A stretch of 64,000 nucleotides of DNA from Clostridia bacterium (lineage in GTDB: Bacteria; Bacillota; Clostridia; Christensenellales; Aristaeellaceae), in the NCBI GenBank assembly GCA_017395065.1, contig JAFPWH010000046.1, forward strand, positions 28,029-92,028, written 5' to 3'. Made by a program: the position numbers and the translations under genes. The first letter of the stretch is position 1, and each line of letters starts with the position of its first letter. Under the pieces are notes generated by a model. That model was not told where the DNA came from, made no database searches, and was given only the letters and a program-made list of their open reading frames with translations. Shown here piece after piece: positions 48,522 to 57,310 of the stretch.

Positions 48522-49422
48522 ATGGCTCCAAAGGGAAGCGATCTACCTGTGGTACTACCTGGATATACAGTTCAGGCAGATCGCGCCGTACTGGGCTTTG
48601 GGCATACTGCTCGGCAGCGCGGTGTCGGTGTTCGGAAAGAAGTACATCCACGGAGCGTTCGCCGGGATCGGCCGGCGGAAAATGGGCTGGCTGGGGTTGA
48701 TACCGGCAAGCCTGCTCGGAATCGCGTCGCCCCTGTGCATGTACGGGACCATTCCCATCGCCGCGTCCTTTTCGGAACAGGGTGTAAAGGACGACTATCT
48801 GGCGGCGTTTATGATGAGCAGCATACTGCTCAACCCCCAGCTGATCTTCTACAGCGGGGCGCTTGGGCAGACGGCGCTGACGATCCGCTGCGTCTCGTGC
48901 TTTTTGTGCGGATGCGTCGCGGGGCTGCTCGTCCGCCGGTTCTACAGCGGGAAAAGCAAAAGCTTCTTTGACTTTGCCGGTTTCCGTGAAGGCAAAAGCC
49001 GGGACACCGACCCGAATCTGCTCCTGAGGTTTCTTAAAAATGTTGGCCGAAACGTCAAAGCCACCGGCCCCATGTTCGCCCTGGGCATACTGCTTACGGC
49101 GCTGTACCAGATCCATGTGCCGGAGGAATTCGTCAGCGGTCTGTTCGGCAAAAACAACGGCTTCGGCGTGCTGATGGCAGCCACCATCGGCGTGCCCGTC
49201 TACATGTGCGGCGGAGGGACCATCCCTTTGCTGAACGAATGGCTGGCGGACGGGATGAGCCTGGGCAGTGCCGCCGCCTTCATGATCACAGGACCGGCCA
49301 CGAAAATCACGAACCTCGGCGCGATGAAGATCGTGCTGGGCTGGAAGCGCTTTCTCGTCTATCTGGCTTTCGTGATGCTGTTTTCACTGGCCACCGGATT
49401 ACTGGTCGACTTATTTGTTTGA
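48514..49422 (+). CDS. Permease of the ArsP/YraQ (DUF318) family
   Basis: The 302-residue membrane protein has about eight hydrophobic segments in two homologous halves. Each half has the family's conserved loop: GIASPLCMYGTIPIAASF in the first, GVPVYMCGGGTIPLLNEWL in the second, both with Cys-x-x-Gly/Gly-Thr-Ile-Pro patterns. Relatives include the organoarsenical exporter ArsP, but most are unassigned transporters. The start overlaps the DUF362 stop by 8 bases. Transport of the operon's inducer or of a redox mediator is a possibility. Confidence 0.88.
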   Translation: MTEWLQREAIYLWYYLDIQFRQIAPYWALGILLGSAVSVFGKKYIHGAFAGIGRRKMGWLGLIPASLLGIASPLCMYGTIPIAASFSEQGVKDDYLAAFMMSSILLNPQLIFYSGALGQTALTIRCVSCFLCGCVAGLLVRRFYSGKSKSFFDFAGFREGKSRDTDPNLLLRFLKNVGRNVKATGPMFALGILLTALYQIHVPEEFVSGLFGKNNGFGVLMAATIGVPVYMCGGGTIPLLNEWLADGMSLGSAAAFMITGPATKITNLGAMKIVLGWKRFLVYLAFVMLFSLATGLLVDLFV

Positions 49423-49434
49423 GGAGGATAAACC

Positions 49435-49767
49435 ATGAAAGAAAAAATCGTGCAGACTGCGGGCAGGCAGCAATTGGGCAAGTTCGCGCCCATGTTTGCC
49501 CATCTCAACGACGACGTGCTCTTCGGAGAGGTGTGGAACGAGGAGGCCATCGACACGAAAACGAAGTGCATCGTCACCGTGGTTTCGCTGATGGCGTCCG
49601 GCGTCACGGACGCTTCGCTGACCTACCATCTTCAAAACGCGAAAGCGCACGGCGTGACCAAAGAGGAGATCGCCGCCATCGTCACCCATGCCGCGATGTA
49701 CGTGGGCTGGCCCAAGGGCTGGGCTGTGTTCCGTCTGGCAAAAGAAGTCTGGAACGAACAGGAATAA
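49435..49767 (+). CDS. Carboxymuconolactone-decarboxylase-family (AhpD-like fold) protein
   Basis: The 110-residue all-helical protein matches the CMD family: FAHLNDDVLFGEVWNEEAID, KCIVTVVSLMASGVTDASLT, YHLQNAKAHGVTKEEIAAIV and HAAMYVGWPKGW. The paired cysteines of AhpD are missing; only C45 is present. It is therefore not a peroxiredoxin reductase of that type. Such small CMD proteins commonly sit beside flavodoxin and aldo/keto reductase genes in Clostridia. GAGGAGG precedes the ATG. Confidence 0.9.
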   Translation: MKEKIVQTAGRQQLGKFAPMFAHLNDDVLFGEVWNEEAIDTKTKCIVTVVSLMASGVTDASLTYHLQNAKAHGVTKEEIAAIVTHAAMYVGWPKGWAVFRLAKEVWNEQE

Positions 49768-49795
49768 TCATTAAACATTCAGGAGGAAAACGAAC

Positions 49796-50371
49796 ATGAA
49801 AAAAGTAGTTGCTTTCTTGACTGTCCTTGCGCTGCTCATCGCGCTTGCAGCTTCTTTCGCTGCCGCAGAAGAGGCTGCGGCGCCCGAAAGCCATATCCTG
49901 GTGGTGTACTTCTCCGCCACCGGCACCACCCGGGGCGTGGCCGAAAAGCTGGCGGAAGGGCTGAGCGCGGACCTTTACGAGATCGTGCCCGAGGTACCCT
50001 ATACCGACGCCGATCTGAATTACAACAATTCAAAGAGCCGTAGCTCCGTCGAAACCGACGATCCTTCCTGCCGTCCCGCCATCGCGGGCGAGCTGCCAGA
50101 CCTGACGGCCTATGATACCGTTCTGATCGGCTACCCCATCTGGTGGGGAGACGCGCCGCGCATCGTTTCCACCTTTGTGGAAAACGTCGACCTGACCGAC
50201 AGGACCGTCGCGGTGTTTTTCACCTCCGGCAGCTCCGGCCTCGGCAACAGCATGAAACACCTCGAGCAGCAGTCCGGCGCGGGCACCTGGCTGGCGGGAA
50301 AACGTTTCACGGCCCGCACGAGCGTCGAAGAACTGACGGCCTGGGCGAAATCCCTGGGTATTGAACGCTGA
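49796..50371 (+). CDS. Exported flavodoxin
   Basis: The 191-residue protein has a signal peptide (MKKVVAFLTVLALLIALAAS, ending in an AAA-type site) and a flavodoxin domain: VVYFSATGTTRGVAEKLAEG (FMN phosphate loop), the PYTDADLNY and RPAI signatures, IGYPIWWGDAPRIVSTFVE and FFTSGSSGLGNS. It is probably outside the membrane and carries electrons between membrane and surface partners. AGGAGG precedes the ATG. Extracytoplasmic flavodoxins occur in gut Firmicutes, but their roles are little studied. Confidence 0.9.
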   Translation: MKKVVAFLTVLALLIALAASFAAAEEAAAPESHILVVYFSATGTTRGVAEKLAEGLSADLYEIVPEVPYTDADLNYNNSKSRSSVETDDPSCRPAIAGELPDLTAYDTVLIGYPIWWGDAPRIVSTFVENVDLTDRTVAVFFTSGSSGLGNSMKHLEQQSGAGTWLAGKRFTARTSVEELTAWAKSLGIER

Positions 50372-50385
50372 ACGGAGAAACGGCC

Positions 50386-51327
50386 ATGCAGCTTAAGCGT
50401 GTAGAGCGCGTCATCGACGTCCTGCTGGTGATTGGCCTGATGCTGCTCATGTCCTATCAGCTGTGGGGCGAAGAGAAACACGAGTGGACAGGCATCGCCA
50501 TGACGGCGCTGATGATACTGCACCAGATCCTGAACCGAAAATGGTATGCCGCCCTGTTCAGGGGCAGGTATACGCCGCTGCGCATCGTGCAGACGTTCGT
50601 CAACGCCGCGCTGGTTTCCTGCTTCATACTGACTTCCCTGAGCGGCATCAGCATGAGCGTCTACGCCGTGCCTTTCTTCATCGAACTCATGCGGGCGTCC
50701 CTGGCCCGCAGGCTGCACCTGACCCTGTCCCACTGGAGCTTTTTGCTGATGGGTCTGCATCTGGGCCTGCACATTCCTGCCATGCTCGGCAAAGTCAAAG
50801 GAAAGCAGCTTCGGCGCATCGGCCTGTGCGCTTCCATCCCGGCAGCCGGCGCGGGACTGTGGCTGTTCCTTCGAAACAGCTTCCCGGATTACCTGTTCTG
50901 TCGGGTGCCATTCGCCTTTTACGACTATGACAAAGCGGCTTTCCTCGTGCTGCTCGAAGCGCTGCTGATCGCCTTTTTCTGGGTATTTGTCGGTTCTCAG
51001 CTGCCCGGGATTCTGAACCGCAAAGCGAAAGAAAGAAGTAAACTGGTCGCACTGCTTGCCGTTCTGACAGCCGTGGCGATCGGGGCAGGACTCACTTGCC
51101 TGCTCCCGGTCGAAACAGATCGGGGATGGGGCGGAGGAACCGCGTCCCGGGCACTATCGGCAGAACACCGTCGCTGTGTACAGCTTTGCCCTGACCGCTC
51201 AACAGAAGCGCATCGTGAACAGTTGATTTCTGATTTGCCGCTCCGTCAATTTTCGGTTTTGCTTTTTTGTTATTCTGAAAAAAGTGATTTCCCGAAACGT
51301 CCCGCCGCGCGGAAAGACTATACATAG
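50386..51327 (+). CDS. DUF4405-type membrane protein, probably frameshifted near the 3' end
   Basis: The product has several membrane spans with paired histidines (LHLTLSHWSFLLMGLHLGLH, ALMILHQIL) typical of DUF4405/cytochrome-b-like proteins that may bind haem. Up to about residue 242 it looks normal. The remaining 70 residues are low-quality, whereas the next frame (from about 51113) reads QIGDGAEEPRPGHYRQ then NTVAVYSFALTAQQKRIVNS and stops at 51226, a more convincing tail. A one-base indel, natural or an assembly error, is likely; the true end would be 51226. It is last in the TetR operon and the likely membrane electron carrier. Confidence 0.75.
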   Translation: MQLKRVERVIDVLLVIGLMLLMSYQLWGEEKHEWTGIAMTALMILHQILNRKWYAALFRGRYTPLRIVQTFVNAALVSCFILTSLSGISMSVYAVPFFIELMRASLARRLHLTLSHWSFLLMGLHLGLHIPAMLGKVKGKQLRRIGLCASIPAAGAGLWLFLRNSFPDYLFCRVPFAFYDYDKAAFLVLLEALLIAFFWVFVGSQLPGILNRKAKERSKLVALLAVLTAVAIGAGLTCLLPVETDRGWGGGTASRALSAEHRRCVQLCPDRSTEAHREQLISDLPLRQFSVLLFCYSEKSDFPKRPAARKDYT

Positions 51328-51390
51328 CAAACAAAGGATTGAGAAACAGGGGATGCCCCTCGCAGCCTTTTTACCGATAATTAACCCGGT

Positions 51391-52266
51391 TCAGCCGAGC
51401 TTTTTGACCGGTACCAATTCGATATAGCCTCGTTCACCGATGGGCTCGAGCTGGATGCGAGGGTTCGTCTCGTCCCATTTATATCCGATAAACGCCGGAT
51501 TATACTTTTTCTCGGCTTCCCAGACTTCGCCTATTGCTGCTTCATAATCCTCTTCCGCGAACGGTTCTCCTCTGAAGAGAAGGTATGCGGAGGCCGGAAG
51601 ATCGATTACTTCAAATCCTTCGGGGATCTCGCCCTTATAATCGCGCCTGACCTCTACACCCTGAACATATTCGTTCGTTACGGGATTCCTGAGCTCCCTG
51701 GGAAGAAACAAACAGACCGGCTCTCCGCTGATGGACTTTATGCTGGTCAGAAGTCCCCAGACGTCACAGCCGACTTCCTCGCAGTAACTCCAATACCCTG
51801 TCGCATTGATCCCTCTTTTGATGATCACTTTGCGGGAAGGCTTTTCAACCACCTGAATAAATACATTTCTGATATCGCTCATCTTACGCTCGCTCCTTTC
51901 CTTATCGATGATGAACGTGGGAGTGAACAGCCAGACGGGGATCGGGCTTGCGGAGTACTCTTTTGGATTTATGCCGAATTCACGTCTGAACGCGCGCTGA
52001 TATCCGTCGACGCTTCCGTATCCCATATCCATTGCCACGTCGAGGATCTGACAGGTTTCGTCGCGAAGCTTAAGCGCCGACTTGGACAGCTTAAGGCGCC
52101 GGATATATACTGCCGGCGTCATGCCGAGGAACCTTATGAACAGCTTCCTCGCGTACCATGGGGAAAAAGACGCCGCCTTTGCAAGCTCTCCGATCGAAAT
52201 CTCTTCAGAGATATGATCATTTATGTAATCCTGCATCCTGCGAACGGCTTTTCTCTGTTCTTCCAT
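51391..52266 (-). CDS. AraC-type regulator with GyrI-like effector domain
   Basis: Residues about 1-105 are an AraC double helix-turn-helix (ISIGELAKAASFSPWYARKL, DVAMDMGYGSVDGYQRAFRR, EFGINPKEY). Residues about 130-291 form a GyrI/Bacterial-transcription-activator effector domain (VVEKPSRKVIIKRGINATGY, EVWEAEKKYN). Such fusions (Rob/TipA-like) sense small lipophilic or antibiotic molecules. ATG 52266 follows GGGAGGTGA. No target operator is evident. It stands in a run of resistance-like genes. Confidence 0.9.
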   Translation of the reverse strand: MEEQRKAVRRMQDYINDHISEEISIGELAKAASFSPWYARKLFIRFLGMTPAVYIRRLKLSKSALKLRDETCQILDVAMDMGYGSVDGYQRAFRREFGINPKEYSASPIPVWLFTPTFIIDKERSERKMSDIRNVFIQVVEKPSRKVIIKRGINATGYWSYCEEVGCDVWGLLTSIKSISGEPVCLFLPRELRNPVTNEYVQGVEVRRDYKGEIPEGFEVIDLPASAYLLFRGEPFAEEDYEAAIGEVWEAEKKYNPAFIGYKWDETNPRIQLEPIGERGYIELVPVKKLG

Positions 52267-52354
52267 CTGCTCACCTCCCTGTGAGCTGATACTATCAGAA
52301 AAGGAATGCATATTTCTCGACTATTTTTGCCCTTTTCGGAAATGCGCTTTTGTA

Positions 52355-52813
52355 TTATCGGGCTGATAAACCGAAATATGCCTGTTTACGCAGAACGCAG
52401 TTATATCGGATCGCTGACCCGTCAGGGTATTCAACGATGGTCTTTTCCTCTGAAAACCCGCATTTACGGTAAAAACCGATCGAATCGTCATCCGTTTGAG
52501 CTTTGACGCTTTCCAAATCCTCCGATTTCATTACACGTTGGATCAGTTGCTTTCCGATTCCTCTGCGGCGGGCATTTTCGGATACGGCGATTCCGATGAT
52601 CTCGGCGGCATCCTCTGAAAACTTCATTACCAACATGCCTGTTTTCCTGCCCCGATCTTCGGATACAAATACTTTTGTCGATGGATCGGCTAAACAGTCT
52701 TTCATCCGCGCTTTATAGTCCTCGTATGTCGGACGATACATACAGGAAGCATAGATCGAGAAGGCCTCTTTTGACAGAAGCCAATCCGTATCCTCGCACA
52801 ACACGACTTTCAT
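52355..52813 (-). CDS. GNAT acetyltransferase
   Basis: The 152-residue single GNAT domain has EIIGIAVSENARRRGIGKQL (acetyl-CoA loop RRRGIG) and AQTDDDSIGFYRKCGFSEEK. GAGG precedes ATG 52813; upstream methionine is not supported. It is close to the AraC/GyrI gene on the same strand. The substrate is unknown. Confidence 0.88.
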   Translation of the reverse strand: MKVVLCEDTDWLLSKEAFSIYASCMYRPTYEDYKARMKDCLADPSTKVFVSEDRGRKTGMLVMKFSEDAAEIIGIAVSENARRRGIGKQLIQRVMKSEDLESVKAQTDDDSIGFYRKCGFSEEKTIVEYPDGSAIRYNCVLRKQAYFGLSAR

Positions 52814-52874
52814 AACCGGCCTCACAAAGTTGGAATTTGTCGCTGCTGTCAGCATTGCGCTGCCCTGTATATGA

Positions 52875-53534
52875 TCAGTATTCGTAGGATTGATTTACTT
52901 TCCTGAGTGCAGCTACATAATCGCAGCCTTTTTCTTTCACATCTTCCGGATTTATCGGATAATGGACATTGTAAAGAATCCCTTTGTCTCCGAACATATC
53001 CTCCATATAATCCTTCTCTATATGCCCGCCTACGACTTCAAGGCAAATCATAACATGATCATCACCCGGTACGATTTCTTTCTCCCACAAATATCGGCAC
53101 TCAAGGTTCATGAAACATTCAGCGACCATCGGCGCTTCTATCCATGAAGCTTTTTCCACAGTAAGCCCTGATGAAGTTATCTCATCCGTCTCGAACTGAT
53201 TGTTCTGTATCGTGTTCATGCAGGCTTTGTATAAATCAGAAGACATAAAATTCAGCACGGCTGCCTTCTTTTCATTCAGGCTTTGGTAAAGATGTCCGCA
53301 CTTATTCACGCTGCATAGAATCACGTAATACCCGCCTCCGTGATTCGCACTCGTAAACCCTGCCCATGACTGCATCGTAGCATTTGGCTGTCCGTTGGAT
53401 TTATATGTTGTGACAAGAAACATCGGTGTCGGTATTCCCATAATAAACTCTTTCCAGTCAAACCCGAAGTTCTTTGCAAATTCTCCGTATGTCCCCCTCA
53501 TGGATTCAGGCATTTCTTTGTATTGGTATTTCAT
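52875..53534 (-). CDS. Flavin reductase-like FMN-binding protein
   Basis: The 219-residue protein belongs to the flavin reductase/split-barrel family: IPTPMFLVTTYKSNGQPNAT, SWAGFTSANHGGGYYVILCS, KKAAVLNFMSSDLYKACM and CRYLWEKEIVPGDDHVMICL. The fold binds FMN and often transfers electrons from NAD(P)H to flavin. AAGGAG precedes ATG 53534. The overall A+T content is higher than in core genes nearby, in line with an accessory region. Confidence 0.88.
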   Translation of the reverse strand: MKYQYKEMPESMRGTYGEFAKNFGFDWKEFIMGIPTPMFLVTTYKSNGQPNATMQSWAGFTSANHGGGYYVILCSVNKCGHLYQSLNEKKAAVLNFMSSDLYKACMNTIQNNQFETDEITSSGLTVEKASWIEAPMVAECFMNLECRYLWEKEIVPGDDHVMICLEVVGGHIEKDYMEDMFGDKGILYNVHYPINPEDVKEKGCDYVAALRKVNQSYEY

Positions 53535-53666
53535 ATTTTCTCCTTCCGTGCTCATTGTGTTTTACTCCCATCTCTTTTCATACATTTGCAGGATTTGCCG
53601 GCCAAACCGGAATGGATTCAGATCATTTTGCCGTTGTTGACCGATACGGCGATCTGCCATTCGTCC

Positions 53667-55586
53667 TTATCGATCCTTCTGCGCAGGCACGACCGTAAAA
53701 ATGCGCGTTTCGCCCTTCTTCATATAAAAATCCGTAAAATGCTCACAGGGCTCGGGCCGCTCGTCCGTATATGCGTCGACGAGCGAGGCTCTGTGCGGGA
53801 GGTATATCCTTTTCTCGCCGTCCGTCGCAGCATGGATTGCCACCATCGTGCCGTATGCGTATATGAAATCGTCGGTGAACGCGTATATATGTGCGCCGGC
53901 CGTCAGAAATGCTTCGCGCAGGAGCGACGCGCACGGCACCGAGTCAAATCTGTATTCCTGCCAGTCGTCGTGCACTCTGACGCAGCCGTTCTCCGATGCC
54001 GCGGCATATCCGCCCGCAGCGTCGAATTCGCAGGCACAGTTTACGTATACCAACGAGCGGCAGGAGCTCCGCCAGCGGTCGATCTGCTTAATCGGTGTAC
54101 GGACGTTCAAAAAAACCACGGCGCGGTAATCATCGGGATCCAGTAAGCCGAAATCGGCCAATGTGAACTGTTCAAACGCCGCGCCGCTTGCAGCAAGCGG
54201 CTGAAGCAGCTGCCCGATCCCGCAGGCGCCGATGTACTGTCCGCCGGCATAGGGGTCGAAGACCAGCGCCACCGAGGCGACAGAGCGCTCATTCGCCTGC
54301 TGACTGTAGAGCGCAAGCGAACGCCTGATGCATTCCATATAGCCAGGTGTTCTGTACCAGCCGCCCCACATATCGAACCACCACATGGCTGCCCCGCAGG
54401 CGATGGTCTTCGCAACGGCTTTGCGCATCTGATGAACGCACATTTTTTCGTCCTGAGGGCCAAGCCAGATCGGGCCGTCGTATTGCGTATTGCCCGCGGG
54501 ATTCGCGCGGGGCATTGCCTCACTGATTGGCCTGCTCAGATGGGTGCGCACGTCGCACTCCGTAAACCATGCTTTGCCGTGCAATCGGCAGGAGCCCAAA
54601 GCGCCCTGCAGCACCCAATCGGTGCCCGGCGCTCTTGCGGTATCGTAAGCGAAGGGGCTGGCCAAAAAGTCCACATACTCGCTGCTGAGCACGATATCCA
54701 CCGCGTCGTGGCCGAAGCGCGTACCGGCATACCCGTAAAACGCGCCGATCACGCGCCTGCCGCCGGTGATGCGCTTGGCTTCCTTCGCGAGCCTGACCAG
54801 CGCTTTTGCGGTCTCCACGCTGCGGAAGCGGTTGTAGTCCCTCGTTTGCATCGGGATCCCGCAATCGCCGTCCGGAACGTAGGTCCTTTGCGCAGGCGTC
54901 GGAACGGACACTTCTTCAAAGCTCTTACACTCCGTGTGCCAGGCCGCGTTCAGCGCTCCGACCGTTTGGTATCTTTCCCTGACAAAGGCCCTGAACGCTT
55001 TGAGCGCACACGCGGAATAATCCGTAAACTGCATGGGATGCGTCATGGGACGCATGAATTCCTCCGTCCATCCGCAGGCGAGCTGCCAGCCGACTACGTA
55101 TTCGTCCAGGCCGCTGCCCGTGAGCCAGTCCTGAAACGCCTGCATCGCAGCGAAAGTATCCTTCAGCCATACAGCCGAAGAGTAGCTTTGGTGCACGCTT
55201 GTCCCGGCGGCGTCGCGGCAAAGCTCATCCGGATGCGAATACTCCCAAACGCTCGGAGGTTCGAGCATCAGGCGCGGCAGGATCCAGACCTCGCCGGGTT
55301 TGAAACTGCCTACGGCAAGCCGAAACACTTCTTCGGCGGCAGAGAAGTCATATCGGTTTTCGCCTTTCCAGAAACCCGGATAGAACGGACGTATGCCGCT
55401 GAAGGGGTTGATGCCCCGGTCGCCCGCATAGACGGGCACGAACAGCAGTTTGTATCCCGCTTGCGCAAAGCCCGCATAATCGGCTTTTTCCGCCTGGTAG
55501 CTCATATAAGCGCAGGGCGGTACGGAAACGCCGTTGATCGTCAAAACAGGCAGTGTACCTTTGCAGGTGATCGTACTGACAGGCAT
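53667..55586 (-). CDS. GH42-like glycoside hydrolase
   Basis: The 639-residue protein resembles GH42 beta-galactosidases: a TIM-barrel N-terminal part (NPFSGIRPFYPGFWKGENRY, YVVGWQLACGWTEEFMRPMT where the acid/base Glu would lie, KAWFTECDVRTHLSR with a nucleophile-like Glu) and a Rossmann-like trimerisation domain (VALVFDPYAGG, LLDPDDYRAVVFLNV). The usual NEYG motif is not seen, so the family match is distant. There is no signal peptide. AAGGAG precedes the ATG. Substrate unknown. Confidence 0.75.
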   Translation of the reverse strand: MPVSTITCKGTLPVLTINGVSVPPCAYMSYQAEKADYAGFAQAGYKLLFVPVYAGDRGINPFSGIRPFYPGFWKGENRYDFSAAEEVFRLAVGSFKPGEVWILPRLMLEPPSVWEYSHPDELCRDAAGTSVHQSYSSAVWLKDTFAAMQAFQDWLTGSGLDEYVVGWQLACGWTEEFMRPMTHPMQFTDYSACALKAFRAFVRERYQTVGALNAAWHTECKSFEEVSVPTPAQRTYVPDGDCGIPMQTRDYNRFRSVETAKALVRLAKEAKRITGGRRVIGAFYGYAGTRFGHDAVDIVLSSEYVDFLASPFAYDTARAPGTDWVLQGALGSCRLHGKAWFTECDVRTHLSRPISEAMPRANPAGNTQYDGPIWLGPQDEKMCVHQMRKAVAKTIACGAAMWWFDMWGGWYRTPGYMECIRRSLALYSQQANERSVASVALVFDPYAGGQYIGACGIGQLLQPLAASGAAFEQFTLADFGLLDPDDYRAVVFLNVRTPIKQIDRWRSSCRSLVYVNCACEFDAAGGYAAASENGCVRVHDDWQEYRFDSVPCASLLREAFLTAGAHIYAFTDDFIYAYGTMVAIHAATDGEKRIYLPHRASLVDAYTDERPEPCEHFTDFYMKKGETRIFTVVPAQKDR

Positions 55587-55739
55587 TTGGATCGCTCCTT
55601 TTTGAATCGGCCGGGTTTATTACTGCTTTATCGGTCAGAGACGTTTGCTGTGAAGATCGTCGGCTTGTTTTTCAGTTCATATCGGCCTGTCATTCTGCAC
55701 CTCTTCAGATCCCGTTTTACTTATCCAGGCTGCATTGCT

Positions 55740-56603
55740 TTAAATCATTTTATAGAGCTCGTAGCAGTCGTGTCCTTTGGGAACGTCTTTGAGTTCGCCT
55801 CTGAGCAGATAGCCGTTCTTTTTGAAGAAACCGACGTTCCAGTCGCCCGCGGTTGTCAGAATCATGGACGCGCCGTTTTCCTTTGCCGTTTTATCCGCTT
55901 CCTTCAGGAAATACGTACCCAAGCCCTGATGTCGCAACGGTTCCTCCACGAACAGCGCGTCGATAAAGCCGTAAGAGCCCTTGTCCACGTCCGCGATGAC
56001 GCCCGCGACGAACCTGCCGTCTTTGTCGACAAGCTTTCTGCAATAATCGACGCTCTCGCATTTCGGCTCATAGGCTTCGCTGTACGTGTCGATTCCGTTT
56101 TCGATGACGTCCGCGTCGTCGTCATTGCCGGGCAAAACCCGGAACCGCGCACCGCTGTTGCTTGTGGGCACGTATTCCGGCGCGTCCCTGTCAAGATATT
56201 TGACCAATGAATAACTGATATGGCCGTTTGGCTTTTTCAGCGTCGTAAATACCGTGTACCCGTGCTTTTCATAGAACGGCCGCGCCATGAAACTCGCGGT
56301 GCCCAGCGTCACGACCCGGCAGCCCTTCTCTCTTGCGATGCGCTCGACCTCGCGGATAATCATGGAGCCGATCCCCTGACGGCGCCAGCGTTCATCCACC
56401 CAAAGCTCTTCAAGCAAAACTCTCGACCAGTGGTATTCGTACGCCCGGGCGATACATCCGCCGATGATCCCGCCGTCATCGTTTACGACCTTGAGAACGA
56501 ATTCTTCTTCGTCCGCGTCCACTTCGCGCGGAACGATCTCATTGATCTTTTCGCCGATATAGGCGGCTTCTTCTTTCGTCAGGTCCTCGATCCTGTATTC
56601 CAT
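55740..56603 (-). CDS. Tandem GNAT acetyltransferase
   Basis: The 287-residue protein has two GNAT domains. The first (about 1-140) shows LLEELWVDERWRRQGIGSMI and FMARPFYEKHGYTVFTTL. The second (about 145-287) shows GFIDALFVEEPLRHQGLGTY and GDWNVGFFKKNGYLLRGEL. AAGGAG is 9 bases before ATG 56603; the frame extends much further but only as a shadow of the next gene. It is the second double GNAT in the window, unrelated in detail to the one at 38925. Confidence 0.88.
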   Translation of the reverse strand: MEYRIEDLTKEEAAYIGEKINEIVPREVDADEEEFVLKVVNDDGGIIGGCIARAYEYHWSRVLLEELWVDERWRRQGIGSMIIREVERIAREKGCRVVTLGTASFMARPFYEKHGYTVFTTLKKPNGHISYSLVKYLDRDAPEYVPTSNSGARFRVLPGNDDDADVIENGIDTYSEAYEPKCESVDYCRKLVDKDGRFVAGVIADVDKGSYGFIDALFVEEPLRHQGLGTYFLKEADKTAKENGASMILTTAGDWNVGFFKKNGYLLRGELKDVPKGHDCYELYKMI

Positions 56604-56683
56604 GATAAACATCTCCTTATACCGGAATAGATAGTTCAGTCCGGCTGCTGTCCGCCTTTTTTTCGAACCCGGGGTGAACTCGT

Positions 56684-57250
56684 TCAGTTCATATTTGCAT
56701 AATCTTCTCTGAGCATACCGTAAATATTGTAGTCGCAATAGACCGAAACCATTTTTCCCTGTCGGATTGTCCCTTCTTTTATGAATCCGCACTTCTCCAA
56801 TACTTTGTTGGAGGCAATGTTCCTTACATCGGCACGTCCGTTCAGCCGTTCTATTTCCGTATTTTCGAATACGAATTCTACCACTTCCTTCAGTGCTTCT
56901 GTCGTAATTCCCATATTCCAATATTCAGGATGGATACGATACCCGATATCTCCCATCCTCGAATTCTGTATATCGAATACTGCAATCATCCCAATTACAG
57001 TATTTGTCTCTTTCAGGACAATCCCCCAGTCGAAGTCCGGTGAAGGCTTCCTTTTCACCCAGGGACGTGCGTCAACAAACAACAACTCCGGATTCTTCTC
57101 GCCTTTGCTGGCCTTTCGTCCCCAATAGGTATAAATTTCATCTCTCCCCAACCATTCTTTCAAATCCGGCACATCGGCTTCGCTGAGAGTTCGAATAATC
57201 AGTCTGTCGGTTTCAAGAACAGGTTTATTTATCTCGTAATCTTTTAACAT
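56684..57250 (-). CDS. GNAT acetyltransferase, RimJ/RimL type
   Basis: The 188-residue protein has LETDRLIIRTLSEADVPDLK, DIGYRIHPEYWNMGITTEAL (acetyl-CoA loop) and ADVRNIASNKVLEKCGFIKE, as in ribosomal-protein-alanine and spermidine-like acetyltransferases. GGAGG precedes the ATG. It lies 80 bases upstream of another GNAT gene on the same strand. Confidence 0.9.
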   Translation of the reverse strand: MLKDYEINKPVLETDRLIIRTLSEADVPDLKEWLGRDEIYTYWGRKASKGEKNPELLFVDARPWVKRKPSPDFDWGIVLKETNTVIGMIAVFDIQNSRMGDIGYRIHPEYWNMGITTEALKEVVEFVFENTEIERLNGRADVRNIASNKVLEKCGFIKEGTIRQGKMVSVYCDYNIYGMLREDYANMN

Positions 57251-57310
57251 GGTTCCTCCGTCAAATTCTGATTTTCATGTGTTCGGCAAACTGGAATTTG
57301 GCTGACACAT

